Origin: Verrucomicrobiales bacterium
GTDB lineage: Bacteria; Verrucomicrobiota; Verrucomicrobiia; Verrucomicrobiales; DEV007
DNA length: 64,000 bases
Assembly (NCBI GenBank): GCA_029213265.1
Contig: JARGNG010000013.1
Coordinates: forward strand, 57,985-121,984
Direction of reading: 5' to 3'
The translations under genes were made by a program, and so were the position numbers. Below, piece by piece: positions 28,091-37,600 of the stretch (positions are counted from its first letter, which is position 1; each line of letters opens with the position of its first letter). The notes under the pieces are model-generated. The model did not search any database. It had not been told where the DNA came from and saw only the letters and a list, made by a program, of their open reading frames with translations.

Positions 28091-29320
28091 CTAGCAGCAC
28101 CCCGAACCGGAGTCCGGAGAACAGCAATCGCCCGCCTCCGTCGTCGCGTCGTATCGGGCACCCTTGGTTTCGCGAGGATCTCGAATGCGCGTGACGGCGC
28201 AATCGAAAACCTCTGCATCCTCCTTTGAAATTTCCTCCTGCGGATCGACAAATTCGAAACTATCCGCGTAGGCACCAGACTTGTAGATGTTGTAAACCTT
28301 GTCACAAACGGCGTAGCGCTTTCCGCGCTCCATCGCGTTCCCGTCATCGTCGAGCACCTTCTTGAAAGGCCCTTTGTAAATGACCGCCTGATTTCGCTCG
28401 AGGCAGATACCCTCTTTGCCCTTGTAGGCTTCAATCGTCATGCTGCGAAACTCGATTCCCTTCACGGTTCGCCACGGCTCTTTATCAAATTTCAAAATAC
28501 TGACTCCGTAGAATCCGGCGTCCTCGAAGGCCTGTAGAAATTCATCTTCCCGGAACGCCCCGGAAATGCATCCGCTCCAGAGCTCACTGTCATCCTGCAA
28601 TTCCTGAGGCACATCTTCGTCGCAAACAATGTCCGAAATGACAGCGCGACCGCCGCGCTTGAGGACGCGGTGAATTTCTTCAAACATTTGCCGCCGGTTC
28701 TTTTTCGAAACCAGGTTGAGCACGCAATTGGAAACGACCACATCAATCGAGTCGCTTTTCACAAGGGGCTGCTTGATCTTCAATTCTTCCGCAAGCTCTT
28801 CCGCCTTGAGATACCCGTTCGCATCGCTCACCGGATTTTCTTTCAGCCTCGCTTCAAGCACTTCCAGGTCGAGTGCGAGATCCTGGATTCGTCCTTTGCG
28901 GAACTCGACATTGTCGTATCCGACTCGCTGCGCCACAAAAGGCTGATTGCGTCGCGCCACCTCGAGCATGTCATCCGTCATATCGACGCCAATGACTTTC
29001 CCTTCCGAACCGACGACCTGGCTGGCGATGAAACAGATTTTCCCGGTGCCACTTCCCAGATCGAGCACTGTCTCTCCTTTCTTCACATACTGGCTGGGGT
29101 CGCCGCAGCCGTAGTCCCGCTCGATCACCTCGCCGGGAATGATCTCCAAGTACTTCGTATCGTATTCGACGGGACAGCAGAGAGCCTCCTGCCTGGCATT
29201 GGCCCCTTCCGCATAGCGATCTTTTACAACAGTTTCAGTTTTCATAGATTCGGAAATCTTTTCGGGGGTATGGGAAATCGACGGAATGTTCTGGTAATCG
29301 AGGTTGATCTTTTTCTCCAT
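28091..29320 (-). CDS. arsM: Arsenite methyltransferase of the arsenosugar type (ArsM)
   Basis: This SAM-dependent methyltransferase of about 409 residues has SAM motif I VLDLGSGTGK, the preceding block YLEIIPGEVIERDYGCGDPS, and EIHRVLKRGGRAVISDIVCD. Cysteines likely to hold arsenic occur at ALCCPVEYD, NCVLNLV, SGCISGAF and the Cys-rich C-terminus (DCCSPDSGSGCC). It resembles the methyltransferases that work with ArsS, which lies just upstream on the same strand with a gap of about 26 bases. The start at MEKKINLDYQ was chosen because it follows the arsS stop; a Met 25 codons later is also possible. Substrate is inferred. Confidence 0.85.
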   Translation of the reverse strand: MEKKINLDYQNIPSISHTPEKISESMKTETVVKDRYAEGANARQEALCCPVEYDTKYLEIIPGEVIERDYGCGDPSQYVKKGETVLDLGSGTGKICFIASQVVGSEGKVIGVDMTDDMLEVARRNQPFVAQRVGYDNVEFRKGRIQDLALDLEVLEARLKENPVSDANGYLKAEELAEELKIKQPLVKSDSIDVVVSNCVLNLVSKKNRRQMFEEIHRVLKRGGRAVISDIVCDEDVPQELQDDSELWSGCISGAFREDEFLQAFEDAGFYGVSILKFDKEPWRTVKGIEFRSMTIEAYKGKEGICLERNQAVIYKGPFKKVLDDDGNAMERGKRYAVCDKVYNIYKSGAYADSFEFVDPQEEISKEDAEVFDCAVTRIRDPRETKGARYDATTEAGDCCSPDSGSGCC

Positions 29321-29346
29321 GATATCGGGATAGCGCAGGGGGGAAA

Positions 29347-30333
29347 TCAGGAAAGCGAGCCTCCACAGGAGCTTCCACTTCCAGCGGTGCAGCCGAAGCA
29401 GTGGCTTCCGGTTCGAATGGGCTGACGCGAAAAGGAATCGAGTTCGACATCCCAGACTTTCATCGATTCCCCCCCTGTTTGAGGATACCTGAGCGGCATC
29501 TTCATCATTTGGTTGAAATCGCAATCGAAGACATCCCCATCCCAGCTGACATTGATCGTGTCTCGACACATCAAACCATCAACGGTAGACGGATTGAAAT
29601 TTTGACGCAGCAGATCCATGTAGCTCTGCAGCTCTCCATTCCGCTTCAAGTAGCTCGCGAAACGGGAAATCGGCATATTGGCGATGCAGAAGAGGGAATG
29701 AAAATCGATCCCAAAATGCGCCTTCATCTCGCGCTTGTAATCCGCCTCCAGTTCCGCCTGAGCCGGAGGTAGAAACCCTCCGTTCGGATTGTAAACAAAA
29801 TTGAGAGTCAGCTTCGGATCGCGCCCGTAGCCCAATTCATTCAATTTCTGAAACGCTTCGATACTGCGGTCAAAGACACCATCACCTCGCTGCTCATTCA
29901 CGTTGTCAGGCGCGTAGCAGGGCATGCTCGCAATGATCTCGACCTCGTTCTCCGCGAGAAACTCGGGCACCCACTCGTATCCGGGCTCATTGATAATCGT
30001 AGCATTGAGTCGATCCATGACCCGTCGAGGCTGATCAAAATTTCGAACCGTCGTCACAAGCCTTTTGAAATCCGGAATCATCTCCGGTGTTCCACCCGTC
30101 ATGTCCAGCGTGGGAATGTCCGTATTCTCAAACCATTCGAGGATCTGATCGATCGTCTCGCCCGTCATGATCTCTTCCCGCTTCGGTCCGGCGTTCACGT
30201 GGCAATGCACACAGGTCAGGTTACAAAGCTTGCCCACATTCAGTTGGAGAATCTCAGCCTGACCTCGACGCAGGGATAACTGAGCATTCTCGAGAGCGAG
30301 ATCAAATTCGTTCTTAACTTCGGAAATTACCAT
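29347..30333 (-). CDS. arsS: Arsenosugar biosynthesis radical SAM protein ArsS
   Basis: The 328-residue product has the radical SAM cluster motif CNLTCVHC (Cys37, Cys41, Cys44), then LDMTGGTPEM and the C-terminal DUF3641 part ending CFGCTAGSGSSCGGSL with extra Cys residues for auxiliary clusters. ArsS is known to attach a SAM-derived 5'-deoxyadenosyl group to methylated arsenic on the way to arsenosugars. The ATG at MVISEVKNEF is preferred to an upstream TTG. It forms a two-gene unit with arsM. Confidence 0.93.
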   Translation of the reverse strand: MVISEVKNEFDLALENAQLSLRRGQAEILQLNVGKLCNLTCVHCHVNAGPKREEIMTGETIDQILEWFENTDIPTLDMTGGTPEMIPDFKRLVTTVRNFDQPRRVMDRLNATIINEPGYEWVPEFLAENEVEIIASMPCYAPDNVNEQRGDGVFDRSIEAFQKLNELGYGRDPKLTLNFVYNPNGGFLPPAQAELEADYKREMKAHFGIDFHSLFCIANMPISRFASYLKRNGELQSYMDLLRQNFNPSTVDGLMCRDTINVSWDGDVFDCDFNQMMKMPLRYPQTGGESMKVWDVELDSFSRQPIRTGSHCFGCTAGSGSSCGGSLS

Positions 30334-30502
30334 AACGCAACGGGACTTCTGACGCAGTCGATCTGCCTCATTTACGCCGAAATGTGACAAAATCTCTATT
30401 TTGAGCGACAAAATTCGCTTTGGAAATGTTCACCTTTTCCTTTAAAAGAACGTTTCGCTGCTTAGGGTGGCTCTTTCTATTTTGTATTCTTTTTAAAAAC
30501 CG

Positions 30503-31441
30503 ATGGATTGCGGCCAACAGAAAATTGTCGATTCGCTGATCGATTCCTACCACGAAATCGGTGGGATCAATCGGATCGACAGCGGTAATCTACCCTCCAA
30601 GCGAACGATCACAGGAACGTGTGAGAAACTCCTGCAGTTGCTTTTTCCCGGCTACCACGACGAAGATCCCATTCCGGCTGAGGAACTTGAAATGATGACC
30701 GGCGAACGAATCGCCTCGCTGGTTGAGTCGCTCGAAATCGAGGTCGCGAAAACGTTACGCCTCCGTGACGACGAAACCGGAGAAGCTCATTCCGGTCTTG
30801 CCAAACAAGCACCTGATCTCGTTTGTGGATTCCTCGGGGAACTCCCTGAGCTGCGCAGACTTCTGCAATCGGATGTCGAAGCGGCTTACGAAGGGGATCC
30901 GGCGGCAAAAAATTTTGACGAGATCATTCTCGCGTATCCCTGCATCGAAGCGATCGCGATTCAGCGCTGCGCTCACTGCCTCTACGAACTCGATGTGCCT
31001 CTGATTCCGCGCATCATGACGGAATATGCCCACAGCCTCACCGGGATTGACATTCATCCCGGCGCGACGATCGGGACTCACTTTTTCATCGACCACGGAA
31101 CCGGCGTCGTCATCGGGGAAACCTGCGTGATCGGAAATCACGTAAAGCTCTACCACGGCGTTACCCTGGGAGCCCGCAACTTTCCCAAGGACGAAAACGG
31201 TCGCATTGTGAAAGGGAACAAACGTCACCCCAACGTGGAAGACAACGTCGTGGTCTACCCGCACGCCACCGTACTCGGCGGGAAAACGACAATCGGAAAG
31301 GGATCTACCATTGGTGCCAACGTGTTTCTTCGGGAGAGCATCCCCCCGTCCTCTTTCGTCACGACGGTCGGGGAAGAACTGAACATCTTTAACAAAGAGA
31401 CCGGTGAGACGGTTTCTCAGGCAGGGCCCGTCCACGAGTAA
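30503..31441 (+). CDS. cysE: Serine O-acetyltransferase
   Basis: The 312-residue product makes O-acetylserine, the precursor of cysteine. The N-terminal helical domain includes YPCIEAIAIQRCAH. The C-terminal left-handed beta helix has hexapeptide repeats (GIDIHPGATIGTHFFIDHGT, GVVIGETCVIG and VLGGKTTIGKGSTIG). It is longer than E. coli CysE (273), as in the EpsC/plant-like group. It is divergent from arsS. A possible TTAGGG-17-TATTCT promoter places the start of transcription very close to the ATG. It precedes the SprT-like gene by three bases. Confidence 0.94.
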   Translation: MDCGQQKIVDSLIDSYHEIGGINRIDSGNLPSKRTITGTCEKLLQLLFPGYHDEDPIPAEELEMMTGERIASLVESLEIEVAKTLRLRDDETGEAHSGLAKQAPDLVCGFLGELPELRRLLQSDVEAAYEGDPAAKNFDEIILAYPCIEAIAIQRCAHCLYELDVPLIPRIMTEYAHSLTGIDIHPGATIGTHFFIDHGTGVVIGETCVIGNHVKLYHGVTLGARNFPKDENGRIVKGNKRHPNVEDNVVVYPHATVLGGKTTIGKGSTIGANVFLRESIPPSSFVTTVGEELNIFNKETGETVSQAGPVHE

Positions 31442-31444
31442 CCC

Positions 31445-32125
31445 ATGGCGGAGCAACTGGAGCTTTTTGATGATACTTCCCTTCCGGATTCCGGGAGTAG
31501 AGCAACACCGGCACCTGACTCCATTTCTCCCGACTCCCCTCCTGCGCACCATAGCCAGAGAAGCCAGAGGGAAAGTGACGCTCCTGAGGGATTTGTCTGG
31601 GTTACGGTCGGAACCGATCAGGAACTGACCCGGCAGGCAGCTGAGCATACCGCTCGCCTCGGGTTGGAAGAACTGGCTAAAACGATCCAGGTTGTGTGGA
31701 ACAAACGAATGCGCACCGCGGCTGGCCGGGCCTTCTACCAAACGGGACGCATTGAGCTCAACCCGAAGCTGCAAACTCTTCCGGAAGGATCACAGGCGAA
31801 CGAGATACATCAGACCTTCCTTCACGAACTCGCCCATCTGGTAGCTTTCGCGAGACACCCCGGAGTCCGAATTCAACCTCACGGCCCGGAGTGGAAACAA
31901 GCCTGCGCCGATCTCGGAATCCCGGGGGAGGATCGATGCCACGATCTCAATTTTCAGCCGCGTCGCCAGAAAAGGAAATTCGCCTACATCTGCCCGGAAT
32001 GTGATTCCGTCGTGAAACGGGTTCGACGGCTCACGCGAAAGGTCGCCTGCTATGATTGCTGCCGCGCCCAATCAGGAGGCCGTTTCGATCAACGCTTCGT
32101 CCTTCGGGAGCATCGAATCACGTAA
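31445..32125 (+). CDS. SprT-like zinc metalloprotease domain protein
   Basis: The 226-residue product has an acidic, probably flexible N-terminal 60 residues, then a SprT-like domain with FLHELAHLVAF (HExxH at about residue 127) and HGPEWKQACADLG. The C-terminus is a zinc-ribbon with YICPECDSVV and CYDCCRA. Members are related to Spartan-type proteases, but bacterial functions are poorly known. The start three bases after cysE suggests co-transcription. Confidence 0.85.
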   Translation: MAEQLELFDDTSLPDSGSRATPAPDSISPDSPPAHHSQRSQRESDAPEGFVWVTVGTDQELTRQAAEHTARLGLEELAKTIQVVWNKRMRTAAGRAFYQTGRIELNPKLQTLPEGSQANEIHQTFLHELAHLVAFARHPGVRIQPHGPEWKQACADLGIPGEDRCHDLNFQPRRQKRKFAYICPECDSVVKRVRRLTRKVACYDCCRAQSGGRFDQRFVLREHRIT

Positions 32126-32178
32126 TCAGATTCGAGTTTGCTCTTTGCTTCCCTGCCCGATCCGCTACGGTATCGGCC

Positions 32179-34752
32179 ATGAAATTCGTGTCCCTCCTTT
32201 CGGCCTACGCCTTCACCCTGACCACCCTGACCTCCGGAGGCGACTGGATCGAACTTTTTGATGGAAAGACGCTCGACGGATGGAATGCCCGTGGGGAAGT
32301 AGAAACACTCTCCGTTGTCGACGGCGAAATCCACCTCCTCGCGAAAAACAACGTCTGGGTTGTCAGCGACCGCGTCATGGGAGACTTCGAAGCCACCGTT
32401 GAAGTGTTGCTTCCCGGGGATGCAGCCGAGGCGAAACTCAATTCTGGCCTCGCCTTTCGCTTAACCGGAGCCGAAGGGAAACCGAAAGGATACCAGTGCG
32501 AAATCGAAGCCCCTTCCCCCGGCAGGAATGGCGGAGTCTACGGAATCGGACTGGGTGGCTGGCTTTACCCGGCAAACGATCAGGCCAAAGAATTTGGTTC
32601 TGCGATCAAAGGGGTCATCAAAGACGGTGAGTGGAATACCTATCGAGTGGTTTGCCGGGGGCCGGTCATCGAAACTTTCGTCAACGGAAAGCCGATCTCG
32701 CGAGTTGAAGATTCCCAGTCTTTGAAAGGATTCTTTGGATTTCAGCACCACGGAAAAGGCGGGACAGTTCGCTTTCGAAATCTCAAGGCACGGGAACTGC
32801 CTTCACCCACTCCTGTATCGGGCGGGGAGGAACGCCCCAATATCGTCTGGATCACGGCGGAGGACATGAGCCCTACGCTTGGCTGTTACGGCGACAAGTA
32901 TGCCAACACCCCGAATCTCGACGCCTTTGCCAAAGAGAGCGTTCGCTACACGCACGCCTTTGCCGCAGCCCCGGTCTGCTCGCCGTCCCGCTCCACACTA
33001 ATCACCGGAATGTGGGCACCCAGTCTCGGCACCAGCCAGATGCGTTCGGGATTCCCCATCCCCGCAGAGGTGAAGGGATTTCCCTCCTACCTGCGCGAGG
33101 CTGGATACTTCACCACCAATCGCGTCAAAACAGACTACAACACGGCCGATGCCAACCGATTAATCGAAGAATCCTGGAACGCCAGCACCCCCGAAGCCCA
33201 CTGGAGATCGGATAAACGCGAAAAAGGTCAGCCCTTCTTCTCTGTCTTCAACCACATGACCTCCCACCAGTCGCGCACCATGGTCTGGCCCTATGAAGCG
33301 TTTCAGGAACATGTTCAATCAGAACTTTCCGCAGAGGAAGTCCATGATCCTGACAAAGCGCCCATTCCTCCCTACTACCCTGACACGGAAACCGTCCGCA
33401 AGACGGTGGCCCGGTTTTACGATTGCGTCACCGTGATGGACAAGCAGGTCGGGCGCCTCCTCGCCGAACTGGAGGAGGATGACCAAGCCGAAAACACGAT
33501 TGTATTTTTCTACTCAGACCACGGATCCGGAATGCCTCGACACAAGCGCCTTCTCCACGACTCGGGCATGCACGTTCCCCTGATGATTCGCTTCCCGGAA
33601 AAGTGGAAGCACCTCGCCCCGGCAGCCCCCGGAGAAACCCTCGATCGACTCGTCACTTTCGTGGACTACCCTGCGACCGTTTTATCCTTGTTAGGACTCG
33701 AGGTGCCGGACTACATGCAGGGAGAAATCTTTCTCGGGAAAGATGCCGCGCCCGAACCGCACTACGTGTACGGGTTTCGTGACCGGGTTGACGAAGTCTT
33801 CGACATGTCCCGCTCCATCCGCAGCGACCGTTTTCTTTACATTCGCAACTTCCTTCCTCATCAGTCGTGGAATCCACCGAGCGTCTTCTCGGACCTCGGG
33901 AAGATCCGCCGGGATATCACAGCCTATGCAGCAATCAACGGCGACAAACTCACCGTCGCTCAACGGCACTATGCCGGTCCGACGCGGCCGGTAGAGGAAT
34001 TTTACGACACGGAAGCAGATCCCCACAACGTGAACAATCTGGCTCTCGGGGACATGAGCGGGGAGATCAGAAAAGCGCTCGACCATCACCGCGCCATGCT
34101 CGCGGTCAAACGTATGGAGATTCTCGACACCGGGGCAATCCCCGAGACAGTCATGGCTGACTTCCTCGAGGAAGAAGGCGCGCCCATGAGGACGATCACG
34201 ACCGGGGGAACCAACCACCGCCCCGATCTGGATGCCGCCTGGGCTGCTGCCGACAAAGTCGGGTTTGGAACGAAAGAGGAATTGCTCGAACTGCTCGACT
34301 CCGGTGATGACTACGTGCGCTTCTGGGGAATCATCGGACTCCGGCATCTCGCTCACGATGACCAGCAACTTCTCGAATTGCTCTACGATTCCATGGACGA
34401 CGTCTCGGCACCGGTTCGCATTGAAATGGCATCCTGGATGGCTCACGCTTCGGAAAACAATCGCCTCGAGGCACTCCGTGTTCTCGGTCGCGAACTGGAG
34501 AACGCCAACTGGTGGACCGCACTCCGCGCCTGTCGCGCACTCGAGTTACTCGGCGAGAAAGCCCGCCCCATGCTGCCGTTCATGAAGCGTGTCTACCGCA
34601 CGACACGCAATTCCCCCGGCGATCAAAACTTCTTCCTCGCCTTCTCGTCCGGAGCCTTTCTCGAAAAGCTGGGAGAAAAAACCGAACCCTGGGATTTCAC
34701 CCCGAAAGCCGGAAGCTTCTCAGCAGATCCTCCTCCGAAAAAAGAGGAGTAA
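32179..34752 (+). CDS. Secreted DUF1080-sulfatase-helical repeat fusion protein
   Basis: The product of 857 residues has a signal peptide (MKFVSLLSAYAFTLTTLTSG) and a DUF1080/LamG-like domain beginning DWIELFDGKTLDGW and ending near residue 205. A sulfatase domain follows from about residue 217 (NIVWITAEDMSPTLGCYGD). The formylglycine motif CSPSR has its Cys at residue 267, and a metal-binding DHGSG lies around residue 447. The C-terminal 200 residues are helical repeats (DDYVRFWGIIGLRHLA, APVRIEMASWMAHA). DUF1080 proteins bind or cleave glycosides, so the enzyme could anchor to a sulfated polysaccharide while removing sulfate. The ATG was chosen for the signal peptide. Confidence 0.9.
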   Translation: MKFVSLLSAYAFTLTTLTSGGDWIELFDGKTLDGWNARGEVETLSVVDGEIHLLAKNNVWVVSDRVMGDFEATVEVLLPGDAAEAKLNSGLAFRLTGAEGKPKGYQCEIEAPSPGRNGGVYGIGLGGWLYPANDQAKEFGSAIKGVIKDGEWNTYRVVCRGPVIETFVNGKPISRVEDSQSLKGFFGFQHHGKGGTVRFRNLKARELPSPTPVSGGEERPNIVWITAEDMSPTLGCYGDKYANTPNLDAFAKESVRYTHAFAAAPVCSPSRSTLITGMWAPSLGTSQMRSGFPIPAEVKGFPSYLREAGYFTTNRVKTDYNTADANRLIEESWNASTPEAHWRSDKREKGQPFFSVFNHMTSHQSRTMVWPYEAFQEHVQSELSAEEVHDPDKAPIPPYYPDTETVRKTVARFYDCVTVMDKQVGRLLAELEEDDQAENTIVFFYSDHGSGMPRHKRLLHDSGMHVPLMIRFPEKWKHLAPAAPGETLDRLVTFVDYPATVLSLLGLEVPDYMQGEIFLGKDAAPEPHYVYGFRDRVDEVFDMSRSIRSDRFLYIRNFLPHQSWNPPSVFSDLGKIRRDITAYAAINGDKLTVAQRHYAGPTRPVEEFYDTEADPHNVNNLALGDMSGEIRKALDHHRAMLAVKRMEILDTGAIPETVMADFLEEEGAPMRTITTGGTNHRPDLDAAWAAADKVGFGTKEELLELLDSGDDYVRFWGIIGLRHLAHDDQQLLELLYDSMDDVSAPVRIEMASWMAHASENNRLEALRVLGRELENANWWTALRACRALELLGEKARPMLPFMKRVYRTTRNSPGDQNFFLAFSSGAFLEKLGEKTEPWDFTPKAGSFSADPPPKKEE

Positions 34753-34760
34753 GATTCTTG

Positions 34761-34805
34761 AGCGGCGGCTCCCGGAGCGGCGCCTCCCGGAGCGGCGCCT
34801 CCCGC
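34761..34805. repeat. Three 15-bp tandem GC-rich repeats
   Basis: Units AGCGGCGGCTCCCGG, AGCGGCGCCTCCCGG and AGCGGCGCCTCCCGC follow each other between the sulfatase fusion and nucleotide kinase genes. A 12-base core (GCGGGAGGCGCC on the other strand) recurs near position 50,438 after uppS. Confidence 0.85.
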
Positions 34806-34836
34806 CACCGCACCCACCTTCAAAAAGGCACCCCTT

Positions 34837-35877
34837 ATGGCCGAAACAAGTCCCCCCAGTCCAAACCACTATTTCATTGAGGTATCCGGTGCCGGAATCC
34901 CGGAAGTCGACGGGCTCTTCGTTCCCTCCACCGCGCCTCCGACAAAGTCTGAATCAGGAACGGTATCCACTCCCGGCTACTGGAACGGCAAAATGGCGTG
35001 GGATCGGGCCGATGGAAAATCAGAGCGAAGCCCCGCCCTCTCCTATTCGAACAGCTACCATTCCTGGCGGATCTGCCGCCTCGACGGCCACCTCGCCTAC
35101 GATATCACCTGCGAGGACGATTTGCCTCCGACCGACCGGGAATGGCATGTTTACAAAAAGGGAGTAGCCCCGGCTCCCAGGGTTGTGCTACACCACTTCG
35201 ACCCAAGGCTGCCCTGCCCCGAACCGAATGTGGTCTTTGTGCTGGGTGGCCCGGGAGCCGGAAAAGGAACGATGTGCGAACTCGCCGAGTCCCAGCTTGG
35301 TTGGACTCATTTGTCGACCGGAGACCTGCTCCGCTCCGAGCTTCAAAAGGGTGACCCCAACGCAGCCACCATTGAAGAGTTTGTGGGGGCCGGAAAGCTG
35401 GTGCCGAACGAAATCATGGTAGCCTTGCTCAAAGAGGCCATGGAAACGATCACCCGGACGACCGGAAAAAGAAATTTTCTCCTCGATGGGTTTCCCCGGT
35501 CACAATCCAATTTGGAAGCGTGGCAGGAACTTTTCGGATCCGAAATAGAGCTCCCGAAAATGTTGTACTTCGAATGTCCTTACCCCGTCCTCGAAAAACG
35601 AATTCTCGGCCGCGCCAAATACTCCGGAAGAAGCGACGATAACCTGGCGGCGATCAAACTCCGGTTCGACACATTCAAGGCGGAGACCCTCCCGATTGTC
35701 GAATTTTTCCAAAGCAAAGCCAAGTGTGTGGAAGTCGATACGAGCCAGGATCGCCAGACCGTCTATGATCTGGTCGCCCGCAATCTTGCCGAGTTCACAG
35801 ACGACGAATTGGCAGCGAGACCTCTCACCGAAAGAGCCGAGATCCTGCTCGGCCTGAGACCCTATCCCAAGGAGTAG
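34837..35877 (+). CDS. UMP-CMP/adenylate kinase-type nucleotide kinase with extra N-terminal domain
   Basis: The C-terminal 215 residues are a nucleoside monophosphate kinase. The P-loop GGPGAGKGT is at 137-145. STGDLLRSELQKG, LLDGFPRSQSNLEAW and the short LID RAKYSGRSDDN follow. The short LID resembles eukaryotic UMP-CMP kinases and AK1 more than the bacterial long-LID adenylate kinase. Residues 1-115 form an additional domain with FIEVSGAGIPEVDGLFVPS, three aromatic-rich strands (PGYWNGKMAWDR, SYHSWRICR, HLAYDITCEDDLPP) and EWHVYKKG. This resembles a small repeat-type domain known to me mainly from algal and other protist proteins. The fusion is open and continuous. The enzyme may phosphorylate AMP, UMP or CMP; the substrate is not settled. 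Confidence 0.85.
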   Translation: MAETSPPSPNHYFIEVSGAGIPEVDGLFVPSTAPPTKSESGTVSTPGYWNGKMAWDRADGKSERSPALSYSNSYHSWRICRLDGHLAYDITCEDDLPPTDREWHVYKKGVAPAPRVVLHHFDPRLPCPEPNVVFVLGGPGAGKGTMCELAESQLGWTHLSTGDLLRSELQKGDPNAATIEEFVGAGKLVPNEIMVALLKEAMETITRTTGKRNFLLDGFPRSQSNLEAWQELFGSEIELPKMLYFECPYPVLEKRILGRAKYSGRSDDNLAAIKLRFDTFKAETLPIVEFFQSKAKCVEVDTSQDRQTVYDLVARNLAEFTDDELAARPLTERAEILLGLRPYPKE

Positions 35878-35943
35878 GAGGGTGGTTTATCTGGGACCTG
35901 CTCCAAGTCATCCCGCCTTTCGTGAGCAGGCTTCTTGGGATGC

Positions 35944-37434
35944 TTACACGGGCTTCACACCCAACTCCGAAAACGGAACCTCGTGGGGCATCACCTTATT
36001 TTTTGCCGCAACAGCACAGGCAACCCCGGCAGCCTCTCCCATCGCAACGGCATTTCCCGTGACCCGGTAGCTGCTGTGGGCGATGAACCCGCCGCTGATG
36101 CAGCGTCCTGCGAGCACGAGCCCGTCGACATCTTTCGCCATCAGGGAACGCAACGGAATGTCATACGGCTGTGACTTGAAAGGCTTGGCTTCAATTTCCT
36201 TTGTCTTCTTCGGATCCGTTGCGTGAACATCGATCGGGAAAGTGACCCGGCAGATTCCATCGTCAAATCGCGAGCCGTTTTTCAAATCGTCATCGATCAC
36301 CGAATAGCGACCGTGAATTCGGCGACCTTCGCGGGTTCCAATCTGTTCCCCGGTGGAAATGATCTCAACATTCTTCCAGGGACCTCCCTTTTTCCGAAGC
36401 GCATTGATCATCGCATGATTCTCCCGGCGCGCCTCGAGGGTCGCACGGGTCACGTCCGTCGCATTGATGGCCGAAACATTGTACTGATGGTTTGCCATCA
36501 TGGCATAAAGGCCATCGTGAATTTCAAAGATGGACGGCCCGCCATAGGAAGGATCAATCCCCGCGCTGCGAAGCTCGGCGAGGAAGTTACTTTTCCCGCG
36601 CCCGAGACCCCGTGCTCTGGCTAGATGATTCACAAACGGCGCAATCTCATCGGTTTTGGCGCCATGAAAGAGAACCATCAGACTCATCGGCTGGGTAACT
36701 CCGTCGCCGGGACGACCAAAATCAAATCCGCATCCGGCCTGCGCCGCAAGATCTCCATCCCCGGTCGCATCAATAAAGGACTTCGCCGTCCACACTTCAC
36801 GACCGGTTTTGGATTCGGTCAAAACAGTGGAAAGTCGCCCGTTTTCATCCGGCACAGCACCAACAACCCGCGTGAAAAGTCGAATGTCGACCCCGGCCTC
36901 CAGAAGCATATCTTCGAGCAGCAACTTCATCGGCTCCGGGTGATACACCCAGGCGGAGGAGACCTTCTGCCCGTTCCCCTGCTCACCAAGCCGGGTTAGC
37001 AACTCCGCCATGATACCGGGCTTATTAAACCCGTCGAGAATCCAGGACAGCATTCCGGCCGTCCAGATTCCTCCAATACAACCGTGCACCTCAATGAGGG
37101 CGGTTTTCGCCCCACTTCGGGCAGCGGCAAGTGCCGCGGCAAATCCAGCCGGTCCGCCACCGCAAACGATCACATCATAGTCACCCGCCACCGGAATTTC
37201 CCGGGCGTCTTCAGAGAACCAGTCACCTTTGATCTGCCCCGAGGTGCGCACATGCATTCGCTCATTCGTGCCGAACACCTTTCCTTCCTCACCGGGCCGA
37301 ATCCGCGGAAGTGGCTTGGGACGATTGTCGGGATTCACTTTCTCCTGACCCGACGCGAGACCAGTTGCGGCAGCCAACCCACCACCAGCGAGATGTCTGG
37401 CAAAGGAACGACGATCGAGAGGATGGTTTTTCAT
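35944..37434 (-). CDS. Tat-exported FAD-dependent oxidoreductase
   Basis: The 496-residue product begins with a Tat signal (LDRRSFARHLAGGG). The FAD-binding Rossmann motif YDVIVCGGGPAGFAAALAAA is near residue 95, and GTREGRRIHGRYSV and LVLAGRCISGGFIAHSSYRV near the end complete the cofactor site. The family (FAD-dependent oxidoreductase, PF12831-like) is common in exported enzymes of verrucomicrobial and planctomycete catabolism, with mostly unknown substrates. An upstream TTG would add four codons. It converges with the nucleotide kinase gene. Confidence 0.85.
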   Translation of the reverse strand: MKNHPLDRRSFARHLAGGGLAAATGLASGQEKVNPDNRPKPLPRIRPGEEGKVFGTNERMHVRTSGQIKGDWFSEDAREIPVAGDYDVIVCGGGPAGFAAALAAARSGAKTALIEVHGCIGGIWTAGMLSWILDGFNKPGIMAELLTRLGEQGNGQKVSSAWVYHPEPMKLLLEDMLLEAGVDIRLFTRVVGAVPDENGRLSTVLTESKTGREVWTAKSFIDATGDGDLAAQAGCGFDFGRPGDGVTQPMSLMVLFHGAKTDEIAPFVNHLARARGLGRGKSNFLAELRSAGIDPSYGGPSIFEIHDGLYAMMANHQYNVSAINATDVTRATLEARRENHAMINALRKKGGPWKNVEIISTGEQIGTREGRRIHGRYSVIDDDLKNGSRFDDGICRVTFPIDVHATDPKKTKEIEAKPFKSQPYDIPLRSLMAKDVDGLVLAGRCISGGFIAHSSYRVTGNAVAMGEAAGVACAVAAKNKVMPHEVPFSELGVKPV

Positions 37435-37600
37435 GATTGAATTCAACTAGACGAGAGGCTCATTGAAAAGAACTCAATCACGTGGGGAACAGATCCGTTG
37501 AATACGACGGTCAACTGCAATGCCACGGTCTCAACATCGCCAAACGCAACCCACTCCTCGGGTCCATGCCATTCGAGGCCCGGGCTCTATCAGAGCCCGG

